Translations under genes and position numbers: made by a program
Notes under the pieces: model-generated
Database searches by the model: none
What the model saw: only the letters and a program-made list of their open reading frames with translations
What the model was told of the DNA's origin: nothing
Part shown: piece after piece, positions 18,976-29,570 of the stretch
Position numbering within the stretch: position 1 is the stretch's first letter
Layout of the letters: each line of letters begins with the position of its first letter
NCBI GenBank assembly: GCA_049999725.1
Contig: JBNGIS010038736.1
Location: forward strand, 1 to 33,909
DNA from: Haplomitrium mnioides
Taxonomy: Eukaryota > Marchantiophyta > Haplomitriopsida > Calobryales
DNA length: 33,909 nt
Direction: 5' to 3'

Positions 18976-20049
18976 CAAATAAGGAGGTAGAAGCTATGGC
19001 AGGAGTTATGCCAGAGAAGGTTATTCAAATGACAATGTGCAAAATCAGCATCGCTAATCAAACCAGTTTGGTGATAGAGGCCAGTTCAAAGGTAGGAGAA
19101 GTAACAAAGGACGTGAAAGCCAACCACAACATTTAAGGAGAGATTGTTATTATTGTGGTAAGCTAGGTCACATTGCAAAGGACTGATACAAAAGTAGAAT
19201 GATGTAAGAAACAATAGAGTGCAAGAGAACTATGCATGTTCCAGTAAGGCAAACAATGAGATACTGTTTGTCATGTAGCATGGGTACTCATCTATAGTGT
19301 ATAAGAAGCAAAACCATGATGGAGATAAGTGGTTTGTTGATTCTGCATGTTCTAATCATATAATAGGCTATGGAGATTGGTTTAAGGAAACCAAGAATTG
19401 GAGTACATATGGTTATATGGAGACTAGTGATTCTACTATGCATCCTATCCATTAGATTGGTAGCATATCAATAGTATTGGAGAATGGCAAAACAAAGTGC
19501 CTATCTGAGGTGATGCATATGCCAATGATTTGGAAAAATCTGATTTCAATTAGAGAATGTGTAGAAAAGAATATGTAGGTCAAGTTTAACCCCACTGGTG
19601 TGTTTATTGAGGATTGAGGAAACAACTATAATCTAATCACAAGAGGAAGTAGAAGTGGCAGAATGTTCACATTGGATGTGAGCATGCTTGAAATTTCAGA
19701 AGCCATGTTTGTGGTCGGTACATGAGCTGTGTAAGACATAGAGATATGACACAAGAGGATTGGGCATATCAATGTGCAAAGGTTGAGAAATATGCAAATT
19801 TCAAGGGTAATAAGTGAGCTACCCAAGTTCAAAGTAGAAGGAATGCAGAAAATATATGAAGCATGCCAGCTTGGTAAACATGCAAGACAAGCATTCCCCG
19901 ATGATGCATATATGGCAAGGAAGCTACTTGAGGTGGTACATTCAGATGTATGGAGTTCAACAAAAACAGGATCCATTGGAGGGTGTGCACACTGTGTGAC
20001 CTTCATTGATGACTATTCAAGGAAAATCTTGATCTATTTCATGAAGTAG
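18976..20049 (+). pseudogene. Copia gag end, protease and integrase N-terminus
   Basis: The gag end has the knuckle CYYCGKLGHIAKD, whose last Cys codon is now TGA (19184-19186). Protease follows at about 19330 with WFVDSACSNHI, where DSA is the active-site Asp motif. Integrase begins near 19752 with HKRIGHINVQRL (zinc-binding His pair); the partner CxxC is YEACQLGK, so its first Cys is mutated to Tyr. The core starts VHSDVWSS and FIDDYSRK. Stops are frequent in the protease region. The polyprotein would package and integrate the element; this copy cannot. Confidence 0.85.
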
Positions 20050-20889
20050 AAGAGTGATGTGTTTGATCACTTCAAACATTTCAAAGCTATGGTGGAAAAA
20101 AAAGAAAGGGCAGCAAATCAAATGTCTGAGATCAAATGGTGAAGGAGAATATTTCTCCACAGAATTTTGCACCTATTTGTAGAGAGAAGAAACTAAAAGA
20201 CAACAAACATTCAGGTATACATCTAAGCAAAATAGAGTTGTTGAGAGAAAGAACCAACACATAGCAGAGGTGGCAAGAGCATTGATGAATGAGAAGAATA
20301 TACCACATTATTATTGAGCAAGGTAGGGTCTATTGTTGTTTATATTATGAACCAAACCTCTACAGTTGCAGCTCATGGCATGATGCTAGAAGAGAAGTAT
20401 ACAAGGAGACGCTCAGACATTTCACACTTGAAAGTGCTTGGCTACATTGCTTATGTATATGCACTAGTTGAGGCATGCAACAAATTAGACCCAAACGTTG
20501 AGAATTGTGTTTTCATTGGATATTCAAGTGAGAAAAAGGAGTACATGTGTTATTGTCCTACTACACACAAGCTGAGGGTGAGTAGAGATGTAGTATTTGA
20601 TGAGTTAAGTATTGGGTATGGGCAGAAATCAGTTGATAACACAAGTGAGACAAATAGGAAGCAGATTGTGTTAGAACCAACTGAGCAAACTCAAGTATTG
20701 AGTGGACCACATAGTGAAGGCATCAGGAGTGGCAGCACTAGTGCATGGCAAAGAAGGTTGCACAGAAATTTGGAGCAGTATGCTCCAAATAACTCTCAAT
20801 CTGAAATGTCTCTAGAAGAAGGAGGCAGTGGTGGTTCTGAAAATCTGGATGAAGAATTGAGATTACTCTCAACTTCAACATCAAGCTAA
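20050..20889 (+). pseudogene. Copia integrase core end and C-terminal region
   Basis: Between 20050 and 20313 the frame shifts repeatedly but fragments of the core are legible. From 20314 an open frame reads TRRRSDISHLKVLGYIAYVY, ENCVFIGYSSEKKEYMCY and VSRDVVFDE, the usual GKKP/C-terminal block of copia integrases. It ends in an acidic Ser-rich linker before reverse transcriptase (20889). Confidence 0.82.
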
Positions 20890-21004
20890 AAGCAAAAAGA
20901 GCAGTAGATACAAAGCATACCTTTGCATAGAAGTGACAAGATGAAGTACCATGTAGACAAGTTGACACATAAAGGAGCATTTGCAACACATCATGCATAC
21001 ATGG

Positions 21005-22509
21005 TGCAAGTAATCACTAAGAAATAACCTGTCATATTTGAGGATGCTATAGGAGATGAGAGATGGGAAGCTGAAATGGTAGAAGAGATAGAAGCTCTTC
21101 ACAAAAACCAGACTTGGAAGCTGGTCAATTTACCAAAAGGGAAGAAAGCCATCAGATGCAAATAGGTCTACAAGTTGAAGAAGAGGGAAGATGGCAACAT
21201 AAGAAGATTCAAGGCAAGGTTAATGGCCAAGGAGCACGTCCAAACTCATGGAATAGACTATGAGGATACTTTCAGCCCTATAGCAAGAATGACAATCGTT
21301 CGAGCAGTTATAGCATTGGTTGCATCCAAAAAGTTAACTTTGCAACAAATGGACATAAAAAAACACATTTCTCCATGAGGAGATCAAAGAGGAGGTGCAC
21401 ATGGTACAACCACCTAGTTTTGTTGATCTAGAGCATTTAGATTAGGTATGCAAGATGAAGAAGGCATTATATGGTTTGAAGCAAGCACCTCGAGCATGGT
21501 CTAACAAGATAAGCGAATATCTTGTTACGGTGGGCTTCAAGGTGTCAGAGGCAGATTATTCTATCTATGCAAGGAAAATGGAGAAAGGTATGATGTTCAA
21601 TCTCATTTATGTAGATGATTTGATTATGAAAAGAGGGAGTGAGCAAGATATTTCTGAAGTGAAATATTTGGTGCAACAAAGGTTCAATATGAAGGATCTT
21701 GGTGAGTTGCAACATTTCCTTGGAATTGAGGTGATAAAATGAAGCAGGGAATATGGATGATTGGCAATATGCCTTGGATATGCTGGCAAAACATGGCATG
21801 ACAGGTTGCAAACCGATTGCAACTCCCTTAGATCAAAATACAAACTGATCGGTCATAAAAGAGAACTGATTGAGGATACAACAGGTTTCAAGAAGATGGT
21901 AGGCAACATGATTTACATTACCATCACCAAACCAGATCTGAGTTATGATATAGTTTTGGTAAGTCAGTTCATGCATGTACCAATGAAGCAACACTTGGAT
22001 GCAGTACATAGAATTTTTCAGCACGTAAAAGCTACACTTTAGTATGGGCTGTTTTATGACAGAAACAGCAAATTTCAGCTTGCTGGTTTCACAGATGCAG
22101 ATTGGGCAGGAAGTGCCAGTGATAGGAGGTCCACTAGTAGTTTTGTATTTTCATTTGAAAGTGTTGGAATTGCTTGGAGCATCAAAAAGCAACCTACATT
22201 TGCTTTATCGAGTAAAAAGGCTAAGTATAGGGGGCAGCCATGGCCACATGTGAGGTAATGTGGTTACTGAAGTTTTTCCAGCATTTTGATATCAGAATGG
22301 AGGAACCAATGAAGGTTCATTGTGACAACATCAACAGTATTCAATTGGCTAACGATCATGTTTTTCATGCACGTTCAAAACATATTGAAGTGCATTATCA
22401 TTTTGTGAGAGAAAAGGTGTTAGCTAGGGTGATTGATCTGCTGTACATCAGCACTAAAGGGCAAGTTTCTAATATTTTTACGAAGGTATTGGGAGCTGAA
22501 AAGTTGTAG
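21005..22509 (+). pseudogene. Copia reverse transcriptase and RNase H, broken
   Basis: Blocks in order are FKARLMAKEHVQTHGIDYED, FSPIARMTIVRAVIAL, QMDIK (frameshift near 21360), KKALYGLKQAPRAW, LIYVDDLIM, MKDLGELQHFLGIEV, GNMIYITITKPDLSYDI, then RNase H with FTDADWAG (Asp), SSKKAKYRGA where the usual Glu of 'AEY' is Lys, and VHCDNINSIQLA (Asp), ending NIFTKVLGAEKL. Reverse transcriptase keeps its YVDD active site, but stops at 21740 and 22040 and several shifts inactivate it. Confidence 0.9.
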
Positions 22510-22556
22510 AAATTCAAAAGGAAACTTGGCGTACAAATGTTGAGCTTGAGGGGGAG

Positions 22557-22770
22557 TAGTAAATTACCTAGCTCTGATAGGCTGTCAGGCTCCTTAGTTT
22601 AGTTAGGGTTATTCTTATACCTGGGGCAGATTGGAGTCACGTGAGAGCACTCCTCCCTTTTATATAAATTGCAGAATTTCGTGCCCATAGGAATATATTG
22701 TATTTCCTCCATCTCCTAGTATATGTGAGTTTGTGTTTGATGCGCAGAGTATATTTTGACATCATCAACA
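22557..22770 (+). repeat. Copia 3' LTR (approximate)
   Basis: It follows the polypurine tract GAGGGGGAG at 22548-22556 and contains a TATA box TATATAAA at 22661-22668. It ends near ATCATCAACA at 22770, where satellite DNA begins. The 5' boundary lacks a clear TG, and no second LTR is present for comparison, so both edges are estimates. Confidence 0.6.
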
Positions 22771-22779
22771 CAAGTCAAC

Positions 22780-23390
22780 CATAAGATAGTAGTTTCAATT
22801 TTGATTTCAAGATCCTTATCCATATATAAAATAGTAGTTGAAACCTTTTGAATTCTCTATTTCAACAATGTAATCCATCCATGTGATAATAGTTTCAATT
22901 TTGATTTCAACAACCCTATCCACATATGAAATAGTGGTTGTGACCTCTTGAATTTCCTATTTCAACAACAAAAACCATCTATTAGAGAGCAATTTCAATT
23001 TCAACAACCTCATCCACACTTAAATAAGAGTTGCAATGTTTTGAATTCTCTATTTCAACAACACTAGCCATACATGAGATATTAGTTTCAATTTTGATTT
23101 CAACAACCTCATCCACACAAGAAATGCTGGTTGCAACCATTTGAATTCTCTATTTCAATAGCATGAGCCATCCGTGAGATAGTAGTTTCAATTTTGAATC
23201 AACAACCCATCCACAGATGAAATAGTTGTTGGAACCTTTTGAATTCTCTATTTCAACAATCCAAGGCATCCATGAGATAACAGTTTCAATTTTGAATTCA
23301 ACAACCCAATCCACATATGAAATTTTGGTTGCAACATTTTGAATTCTCTATTTCAACATTTCCAGCCATCTATAAGTTTGTAGTTTCAAC
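22780..23390. repeat. Tandem satellite, about 98-bp unit, six or more copies
   Basis: The landmark GAATTCTCTATTTCAACA recurs at 22850, 22950 (variant), 23043, 23143, 23241 and 23341, giving spacings of 93-100 bp. Each unit also has TTTCAATTTTGATTTCAA, CATCCACATATGAAATAG and GGTTGCAACC-like words. No coding frame spans the array. It starts within about 20 bp of the copia LTR end. Confidence 0.88.
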
Positions 23391-24097
23391 TACATATGAA
23401 GATTCATCATTTTATTCATGTTTCCAATTAAGAGTTTTTGTTTCTAACCTTGGTTGGTTCTTTAATTGTGTGAAACTTCCTTCTTGTTTGGTGGTTATTG
23501 ATGATTTTAAAGAGTATCAAGTGGATTATGTTGTAAGAAAATGCACTACAAAGCAAAGTTATCAACCGCTCATTCAATGTAAAGTTCTTGGGAAGAGCTA
23601 TATGCTTCATAATGCTACATAAGAAAATGATCTAACCCTTGAAATTCTCAAGATGTTATTTGCTTGTTTGAAAGTAACAACAATGGCAAAGATGTCATTC
23701 AATAGAGAGTAATGATTATGCACTAGCATAAATATTTTATGAGTATTTAATTGATAATAAAATAATAAAATTTGAGATAAAATTAAAGGAAGACAAGAGT
23801 AATTATATAGGAAATTTGCAAGATTTCTTTAGAATCATGTAGTTGCCAACATCTTGAAAGTTTCTAACTATCCAACAAAAGAACTAGTTTGCTACAAATG
23901 GTAATTAAGTCTTTACTTTGACTGATCCTATCATGTCAAGGACAATTTGACCATGGTGTACTTTTTAAGTTTCTAGTGTATTGGTTCTATAAATAGGAAT
24001 TTTGTGGTTACATGGTTTTTCGGTTTTACGGCTCACTTAAGTTGCAGTTCCAAAAGTGCAATGTTGTCATCATTGACAATCTGCACTGATTTGTCTT
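23391..24097. other. Stretch without a recognised gene
   Basis: A frame running out of the satellite to 23622 contains SCLVVIDDFKEYQVDYVVRK, which looks slightly protein-like, but its beginning is satellite DNA and I recognise nothing in it. The remainder (23640-24097) is AT-rich with no feature I can support. Confidence 0.4.
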
Positions 24098-25311
24098 TTG
24101 ATAATAGTGCATTTCACCTTGTTTTTTAACATGTGGAAAAGGCATACTGAGGGATTGGCCAAATATGCCTTTATGAGATTCGAGAGGTACATCAAAATGG
24201 TAGTGAGTAACAAAGGCAATGACATTTGGTATGGGCATTTCTTATTGCATCTTGTAGAACAATGGAAACTACTCCCATCAATGGAGCAGATTGTTTGGGT
24301 AGATGAAATCAATGCTCAAAGCATCGATACAATGTTTAGTCTAGAAGGACCATCCAAAGAAAGGAGAAAACCATGAACGATATCTTCAACAACTCTACTT
24401 GAAGAGAAGAGTAGGGTAAGGAGTGAAGGCCTTTATTAGACTCAAAAAAGATTGAAGAAAGCAATTGAGAATGACAGAAAGTCACATGCCATCAGTCTAA
24501 GTAAGGAGAATGATGTTCTTGCACAATGCATACCTACCAACAAGTATACGCACTTAGTCTTTATTGTGGTTGTTGATCCTAAATGTGGGCTCAAGAATAA
24601 GCTAGAGTTTAAGATTAAGAGCCTACATAAGTACCTTTATGAGACTTTCTAGGGCAATCATATTGTTGTTGCAAAGCAACTCATGATTACAAAGTATAGA
24701 GCAAAGAATATAACCTTGTTGCTCTACAACTACAATGTGTATGTGGAGTTGACACCAATGGAAACCTAAATTTTAGACTTCAATCAAAAAGGTCAAGTAT
24801 TGGCATCCAAGATTTGTAGAGATTGGGAACATTTCATTCTAGAATTTGAAATGAAAATTAGTTATGAAGACTTTAAAAATCAAACCAAAGTTTACTCTTG
24901 AGAAGATTATGAGCTATTAAGACAGTTTGCCTTAGCTTGCTTTTTGCAATAGGGAGCTCATGATACTACAACAAGTAATTTTTTCAATGTAGGAGAAGAA
25001 CCAAGTCAAGGGCCAAAATCCCAATGCCAAAGCTTCTTTCCATATAGAGAACATGAAGTAGACATCGTCGAGATCACTTCAAGGTCTTCTTCATGAAACT
25101 AAAATCTACATTTTGAAGAGGGCGGAGGCAAAAGAGCTTTCAATTGATGAAATGTCCCTTGAACTAGAGAGGCATAAAGTTTTGGTGGTGATGGTAAAAT
25201 TGTTTTTGAGAGGTCTATTGCCCAACCTAAGAAGAAGCTCAAATGGAACATCCTATCCATATGGAGGACTCTAAGATGTCCTCCTTCTATATACCATTTG
25301 AGAAACTTTTG
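24098..25311 (+). pseudogene. Third, partial copy of the ParB exon with a different upstream segment
   Basis: The 3' part matches the ParB exons: FIVVVDPKCGLKNKLEF, GNHIVVAKQLMITKYRAKN (GGNHS box changed to GNHI), VYVELTPMET and the conserved end PFEKLL with the donor TTG|GTAAGT at 25311/25312. The upstream part (24098-24376) is an open 92-residue frame reading FERYIKMVVSNKGNDIWYGH, then FLLHLVEQWKLLPSMEQIVW, which is absent from the other two copies and which I do not recognise. Many stops occur from 24650 on. It faces the truncated end of the right copy. Confidence 0.55.
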
Positions 25312-25824
25312 GTAAGTTGACAATTTCTTTTTTTAACAACTCTACTTTGAACCAAGAACCGCTACTGGGTTCCTATTTCATTTGGCGTTTGCCAAAACCA
25401 ATTTTGAAATTTTAGTATCAAAAATCATGAATTTGATGCTAGTAATATCTGTTTGCAAAAAAAAAAGTAATTTTGTATATCAAAATGGCTTATTTCGATT
25501 GCACAATGTATTGAAAACAAATCTTCTTACGAGAACTTTATCAAAATTTCTTTTATAATTTCTTCTTTAAGAAGCATGAGCATCACCGAATAGAGTATAT
25601 ATAAAATGTGCACGATATTTGTTGCTAAATATTTTCAAAACTAACAATGATGTCATTAATTTAAAAATTTGATAAAAGCATTTAAATTTTATTAGAAACA
25701 TTTTCAAGAAAAAAAGATTCTTAAACACACAAGAACTTTGAACTCTAGTCTCAAAGCTTATGCACATGGAGATTGTTAAAGCTTTTTTGCACTTGGAATG
25801 CTGAAGATAATGTGTTGAGTTGTT
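25312..25824. other. Intron start of the third copy; otherwise nothing recognised
   Basis: This AT-rich stretch follows a conserved splice donor and should be intron of the third copy. Unlike the equivalent introns in the other copies it contains no palindrome array. Somewhere before 25825 it joins the truncated methyltransferase exon of the right copy. Confidence 0.4.
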
Positions 25825-26017
25825 GTAGCTTTGCCGACACAACAAAACAACTCAACACACTTCGCATAATTTGTCGAGGACGACCACTGGCATCATCATC
25901 TTGCAAGTTGAAGAGCCTCATGTTCCTCTTGCCCTCCTTGGTCAAGTAGCCCACAATCTAATACTCGTAGGGGTGAGCAATTCTTGGACCACCAGAATGA
26001 TAAGCATTGCTTTTGTT
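25825..26017 (-). pseudogene. Methyltransferase last exon, right copy, truncated
   Basis: It starts after an acceptor (CTACAAG) at 26018 and reads SGGPRIAHPYEY, IVGYLTKEGKRNMRLFNLQD and RQIMRSVLSCFVVSAKLQQL, matching the left exon (GGPRIAHAHEY, IVGY, MRSFFSCSAVLAKL). Similarity stops at about 25825, before the QKP box and the AdoMet loop, so this copy has lost its cofactor-binding half. One stop replaces the Trp after EY. Confidence 0.65.
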
Positions 26018-26115
26018 CTTGTAGTAATAAAAACAAACAAATCAAACACTTGAAAGACTGTGTAGGAAAATTAAGCAAGATAAACTAAAATGCAAAAAAT
26101 TTGAAAAAAACTTAC
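26018..26115 (-). other. 98-nt intron of the methyltransferase gene, right copy
   Basis: It starts GTAAGT after ATCTA and ends CTACAAG on the minus strand. Length, boundaries and position match the left-copy intron 7842-7939, although the interiors have diverged. Confidence 0.65.
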
Positions 26116-26671
26116 TAGATGTCGTGGTTAATGGCACAGAAAACCTCCAAAAAAAACATCCTCAATGATGCTAAGTTATTGCAAAGAATGGATTATTACA
26201 AAAGACCACAAGTCAGAAGTTGTGATTGCTGCAAAAGAGGAAATCATATCAAAAATGTCATCCTTGGTAAAGGGTTCAGAATTGTCGTGCTTGCATTCCT
26301 TAAGGTTGTAACCATAAGGAGTATCCGCAATTGCCAAAGTGAAGCATTTGGGTTTCATGAATCCCTTCAATTGACGAGCATTTGTTTCCCTGTAGACTTG
26401 GTCAAATATCACGTTGAGTCTATAAACATAAGACATTAAGTCTTCGTCTTTGTCTCAAAGAACTTCTTCAGTGCTAGGGGCAGTAGCATCATTTTCCAGC
26501 CTTGATTTCCACTCTTTAGCTTTCTAGCAATGAAATAGAAAATCATAAAGGTAGTATACATGTGTGGAGGCCTAGTCTTGATCTTTTGAGGCTTCTGTGA
26601 CCCCCGATCTTTTTCGCGCTTTATCAATTGTCGTTAATTTTTTTGCAAGCTGCCATTTAAACATTTTCTCC
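26116..26671 (-). pseudogene. DNA amino-methyltransferase exon with intact motif IV, right copy
   Basis: It starts just upstream of ATG 26664 (MFKWQLAKKLTTIDKARKRS), passes through stops and a shift near 26460-26570, then opens from 26436 with FDQVYRETNARQLKGFMKP and FTLAIADTPYGYNLKECKHD, then TKDDIFDMISSFAAITTSDL. ADTPYGYN at 26328-26305 keeps the D-x-P-Y of catalytic motif IV, in a context (FTLAIAD before, GYN after) typical of amino-methyltransferases. Comparison with 7293-7841 shows amino-acid-level conservation across divergent DNA, evidence that this was protein-coding when the copies separated. Confidence 0.65.
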
Positions 26672-26756
26672 CTCCATACAGAGCAAAAAAAAAAAAAATC
26701 AGAGGAGACAAAAAAAGTGTAGACTTTAAAGAGGAAGATCATCTGAGCATAAACCC

Positions 26757-26925
26757 TCAAGTCCATTTTATCATGGACTTTCAAGTCCTTGTTGCCAAAT
26801 ACTTTAAAATAGATCTCAAGTCCATGCGCGTATGGACTTGAGAATCCCTCCAAGCAAGGTCTCAAACACTCAAGTCCATGCGCAAATGAACTTCAATGCC
26901 TAAGTGCACATCAGCTTGAGTGTAA
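26757..26925. repeat. 24-bp-period palindrome array, right copy, large intron
   Basis: Several units are visible, the best AAGTCCATGCGCGTATGGACTT at 26818-26839. It lies just upstream (minus strand) of the MFKWQL exon, where the left copy has its long array at 6739-7235. Confidence 0.75.
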
Positions 26926-26939
26926 AAACACATATAGAC

Positions 26940-28409
26940 TACAAGTCGTTTTTATTCTAGCAAAAAAACTCTTACAAAAAATTCAATGCAACTTTAGATT
27001 TAGAATAGTTGTTGGAACTCGCGTAGGGCATAGGGGAGAAACCCTACGCTGTTCTATAAACTAAATACCTGGTACCACTGCTTGGAACAAAGCAAGGCAA
27101 AATGGAGGAGCCCTACTCTAGTCTGTAACCTAACTGACCATACATACATATCAAACAAACATAGATAAAACAACCTAACATGAAACATATGAGAGAGAGG
27201 GCTGAACTACAAATAACATGACTAAGGGCTGAAATGTAATGCTTTTAACTTTATATTTTCTGGTGTCATACTCCATGTCCAAAATCCACATCTGCCATAC
27301 TGCAATCTGCTCAACTACTACTCAGTATCACTAACATCCATATCTCCTATTCCATGTCTTCAAAATTCCCACCTGCAAACTACCTACTACTTCAGATGCT
27401 CCTCATGAGGTCTTCACCTTGTGGAGTCAACACAACCATTCAGACCATTCAGCCTCACCATGTATGACAGTGACAAGCTGCCATAACTCCCTGCTGGTGT
27501 CATCAGTTCCCGACAGCAGGTCTCGATCCAAGATCTTCATACTGAGTTTGTGCCACTCTCCAGAGGAAACGGGAAAACTCAGCCATGATGACGCTTTTGC
27601 ACTTCGCACCTTTCTCTCCACTCCAACTTCCACTTCCACAATGACACTACTACACAAACGTTCTGCCTCTAGCTACAAGGTATGCTTCTGATCTCCTTGC
27701 ATCCTACAACAAAATCACAAAATTGTGCTGGCCTACTGCTGTCTCTCTTTTATTTTCTTAGATCTCCAATTCCCATGCCAGACATGCAACAACACACTTC
27801 TGCACTTCTAACAGAACATACAACTCACCATGTCCCTTACCATCATCTTCGTTCTTCCTTCATGTCTGATTCTGTCCTTTTGAACTTCTTCATCGTCGCA
27901 ACCTTGACACTCTGTTTTCAGCTCCTAAATCCTGATCTGCTTCTCCTGCTTGAACAAACACTCTTCTTCTTATGCTTGCTGCTCTTGACTGTTTTTCCTT
28001 GCTTGGTGCAGAATAGAGTCTCCAACTTTGTTGCCTCTTGAATGTCACCCTCATGGTCTTCTATACTCCAGCTCTTCAACAACTTAACTCCTTTGACGCA
28101 ACTTGATTAGAGAGAAGCAATCCACCAGAGTTCCTCCACTGATTCCATGATCTAGATTTCATCGTTTGTTATCCATTCCAAGTCTAAGTACTCTGCTTCT
28201 TTCAATATCCAGAGTGACCTCCGCAATCCAGCCCATTCTGTAATCAACTCCGGCACATAGACTTCCTCTCATTAGAAACACCTGCTCTATCTCCTCCTAT
28301 CCCATTAGACTTTCTTTGTTGGAGTGCAATGAAGGGCCATCATTGTTGCCTTCCTCTGAACAACACATTTCCTCGTCCGCCTGCAAGCATCACTGCAAAC
28401 CTTCTTCGC
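26940..28409. other. No gene recognised; 3' flank of the transporter-like frame
   Basis: A GTTGGAACTCGCGTAGGGC-type sequence at about 27010-27050 with an inverted CCCTACGC/GCGTAGGG pair, followed by TGGTACCACTGC at 27069, recalls an LTR edge, but no matching second edge was found. Short frames at 27419-27691 and 27682-28041 have biased composition and no recognisable domain. The stretch is probably 3' untranslated or captured flanking sequence of the transporter-like copy. Confidence 0.35.
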
Positions 28410-29570
28410 TCAAGTGTAGGGCAGTACCTTTAGTGTTTTCCCATTAACCTGCACCACTCCATTACTCCCAGTAACCTGATCATGCCTAGCTTCAAGATCC
28501 ACGTCTCTATGCAACAGTGGCAAAATATCATACTTCTCTCCACCTTTTGAGCCTGTGTTGATTGAATTCATGTGCTCTAGGCACGAACCCCTTTTTTCAG
28601 AACTCAAGTAAGACTTAAAGTACAGGGCACCAAAGACAACAATCACAGCTCCCCAAAGTGCTAGCATACTAATTGATCCAAAACAAAGAGTTGTATATAA
28701 AATCTGGTTGAAGATATCCATGTTGTAGCCTTTGAACAATTTGTCCTTAAAGGTGCTTGTAAATCCATCTAGCCCCAAATAACCCAGTATTGGAGCAATG
28801 CCCCAGAAAGTGCCCTTGTTCTGCCCATAGTGTGGTGTGCCTCCACCAGAAACTGATGTGAGGAAGAATACAACACAACCAATTGTCATTGAAACAGCTA
28901 CCAAGTAGTCTTGTCGACCATATCTCTTTTGCATGATACATGTACCCCATACCATCACAGGAAACATTTTGGCACATTTTCCAAGTGTCTGCACTGGAAA
29001 ACTAACATGCTTCAAAGCCTCATATTGGCAAGTGGTTGAGAGGACATTCGACAAGGAAACTGCACCATACTTGTACAAGGGTGGCACTGGGACAACTTCC
29101 TTTTGCTTGACTAGAATAATGATTATGGCGCTGATACAGGTTAGTAGTCGGTTGGAAGGAACAATGAACAGAGAATACACAAAGAATTCCTTCTCTTCTC
29201 CGTAGGGAACTCTCATGATCCTTTCCTGCAAAAGCCTATAAACGAGCAGAGTGAATATGACCCCAACAATGCAGAACGCCAAATTGGCCGTTTCGTTTTG
29301 CCTCCAAGCAAACACAACAAAACCCCTGTTACAAACTAGACCACAGAGCGGCTCGATGATCCGCCATCTCTCCTGCCTTAAGGGATGGGAGCAAAATGTA
29401 CAACTAGGAGTAGTAATCGAATTTGACAAACTCACTTCCTCTAAAATCGAGCCGCTGTTACCGACGGAACTCCGGAAATCCGGAAATTGAGATATCATCA
29501 CCACGACAACTCTCGACCCCAAACCATGAGCTGCAGAATGCCAAAGTTGCCAAAGAACAAGACGACACAC
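28410..29570 (-). CDS. UDP-galactose/UDP-glucose transporter-like protein, intronless and internally shortened
   Basis: The 386-residue frame is the longest intact one in the window. From about residue 95 it matches plant ER/Golgi nucleotide-sugar transporters of the UTR2/UTR5 (SLC35B) type: LQERIMRVPYG, TTCQYEALKHVSFPVQTLGK, CAKMFPVMVWG, GYLGLDGFTSTFKDKLFKGY and NQILYTTLCFGS. It then jumps to LWGAVIVVFGALYFKSYL, which belongs near the C-terminus of the family, so about 70-80 residues (roughly the seventh to ninth membrane segments) are missing in frame. The first 90 residues are unlike the family and may be 5' untranslated sequence; another ATG (MISQFPDF) lies at residue 25. The tail with EKYDILPLLHRDVDLE is unfamiliar. 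Lack of introns suggests a retrocopy. It sits in the large intron of the right ParB-methyltransferase copy, same strand. Transport activity is unlikely with the deletion. Confidence 0.75.
   Translation of the reverse strand: MCRLVLWQLWHSAAHGLGSRVVVVMISQFPDFRSSVGNSGSILEEVSLSNSITTPSCTFCSHPLRQERWRIIEPLCGLVCNRGFVVFAWRQNETANLAFCIVGVIFTLLVYRLLQERIMRVPYGEEKEFFVYSLFIVPSNRLLTCISAIIIILVKQKEVVPVPPLYKYGAVSLSNVLSTTCQYEALKHVSFPVQTLGKCAKMFPVMVWGTCIMQKRYGRQDYLVAVSMTIGCVVFFLTSVSGGGTPHYGQNKGTFWGIAPILGYLGLDGFTSTFKDKLFKGYNMDIFNQILYTTLCFGSISMLALWGAVIVVFGALYFKSYLSSEKRGSCLEHMNSINTGSKGGEKYDILPLLHRDVDLEARHDQVTGSNGVVQVNGKTLKVLPYT

Larger units (their letters stand above)
18976..22770 (+). mobile_element. Ty1/copia retrotransposon, 5'-truncated, decayed
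   Basis: In order it shows the gag C-terminus with a zinc knuckle (19145-19186), protease, integrase, reverse transcriptase with YVDD (21608-21619), RNase H, a polypurine tract and a 3' LTR with a TATA box. Integrase before reverse transcriptase is the copia order. The 5' LTR, primer-binding site and most of gag are missing; the left edge abuts gag unit 3 at about 18976. More than a dozen stops and shifts break the polyprotein. Confidence 0.9.

Noticed and set aside
27069-27080. TGGTACCACTGC as a retroviral primer-binding site
   Set aside because: It differs from the initiator-tRNA complement and there is no paired LTR on the other side.
27682-28041. 119-residue hydrophobic plus-strand frame that might be a membrane protein
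   Set aside because: The hydrophobicity comes from CT-rich, Leu-coding sequence opposite the transporter flank; no conserved motif and no second copy.
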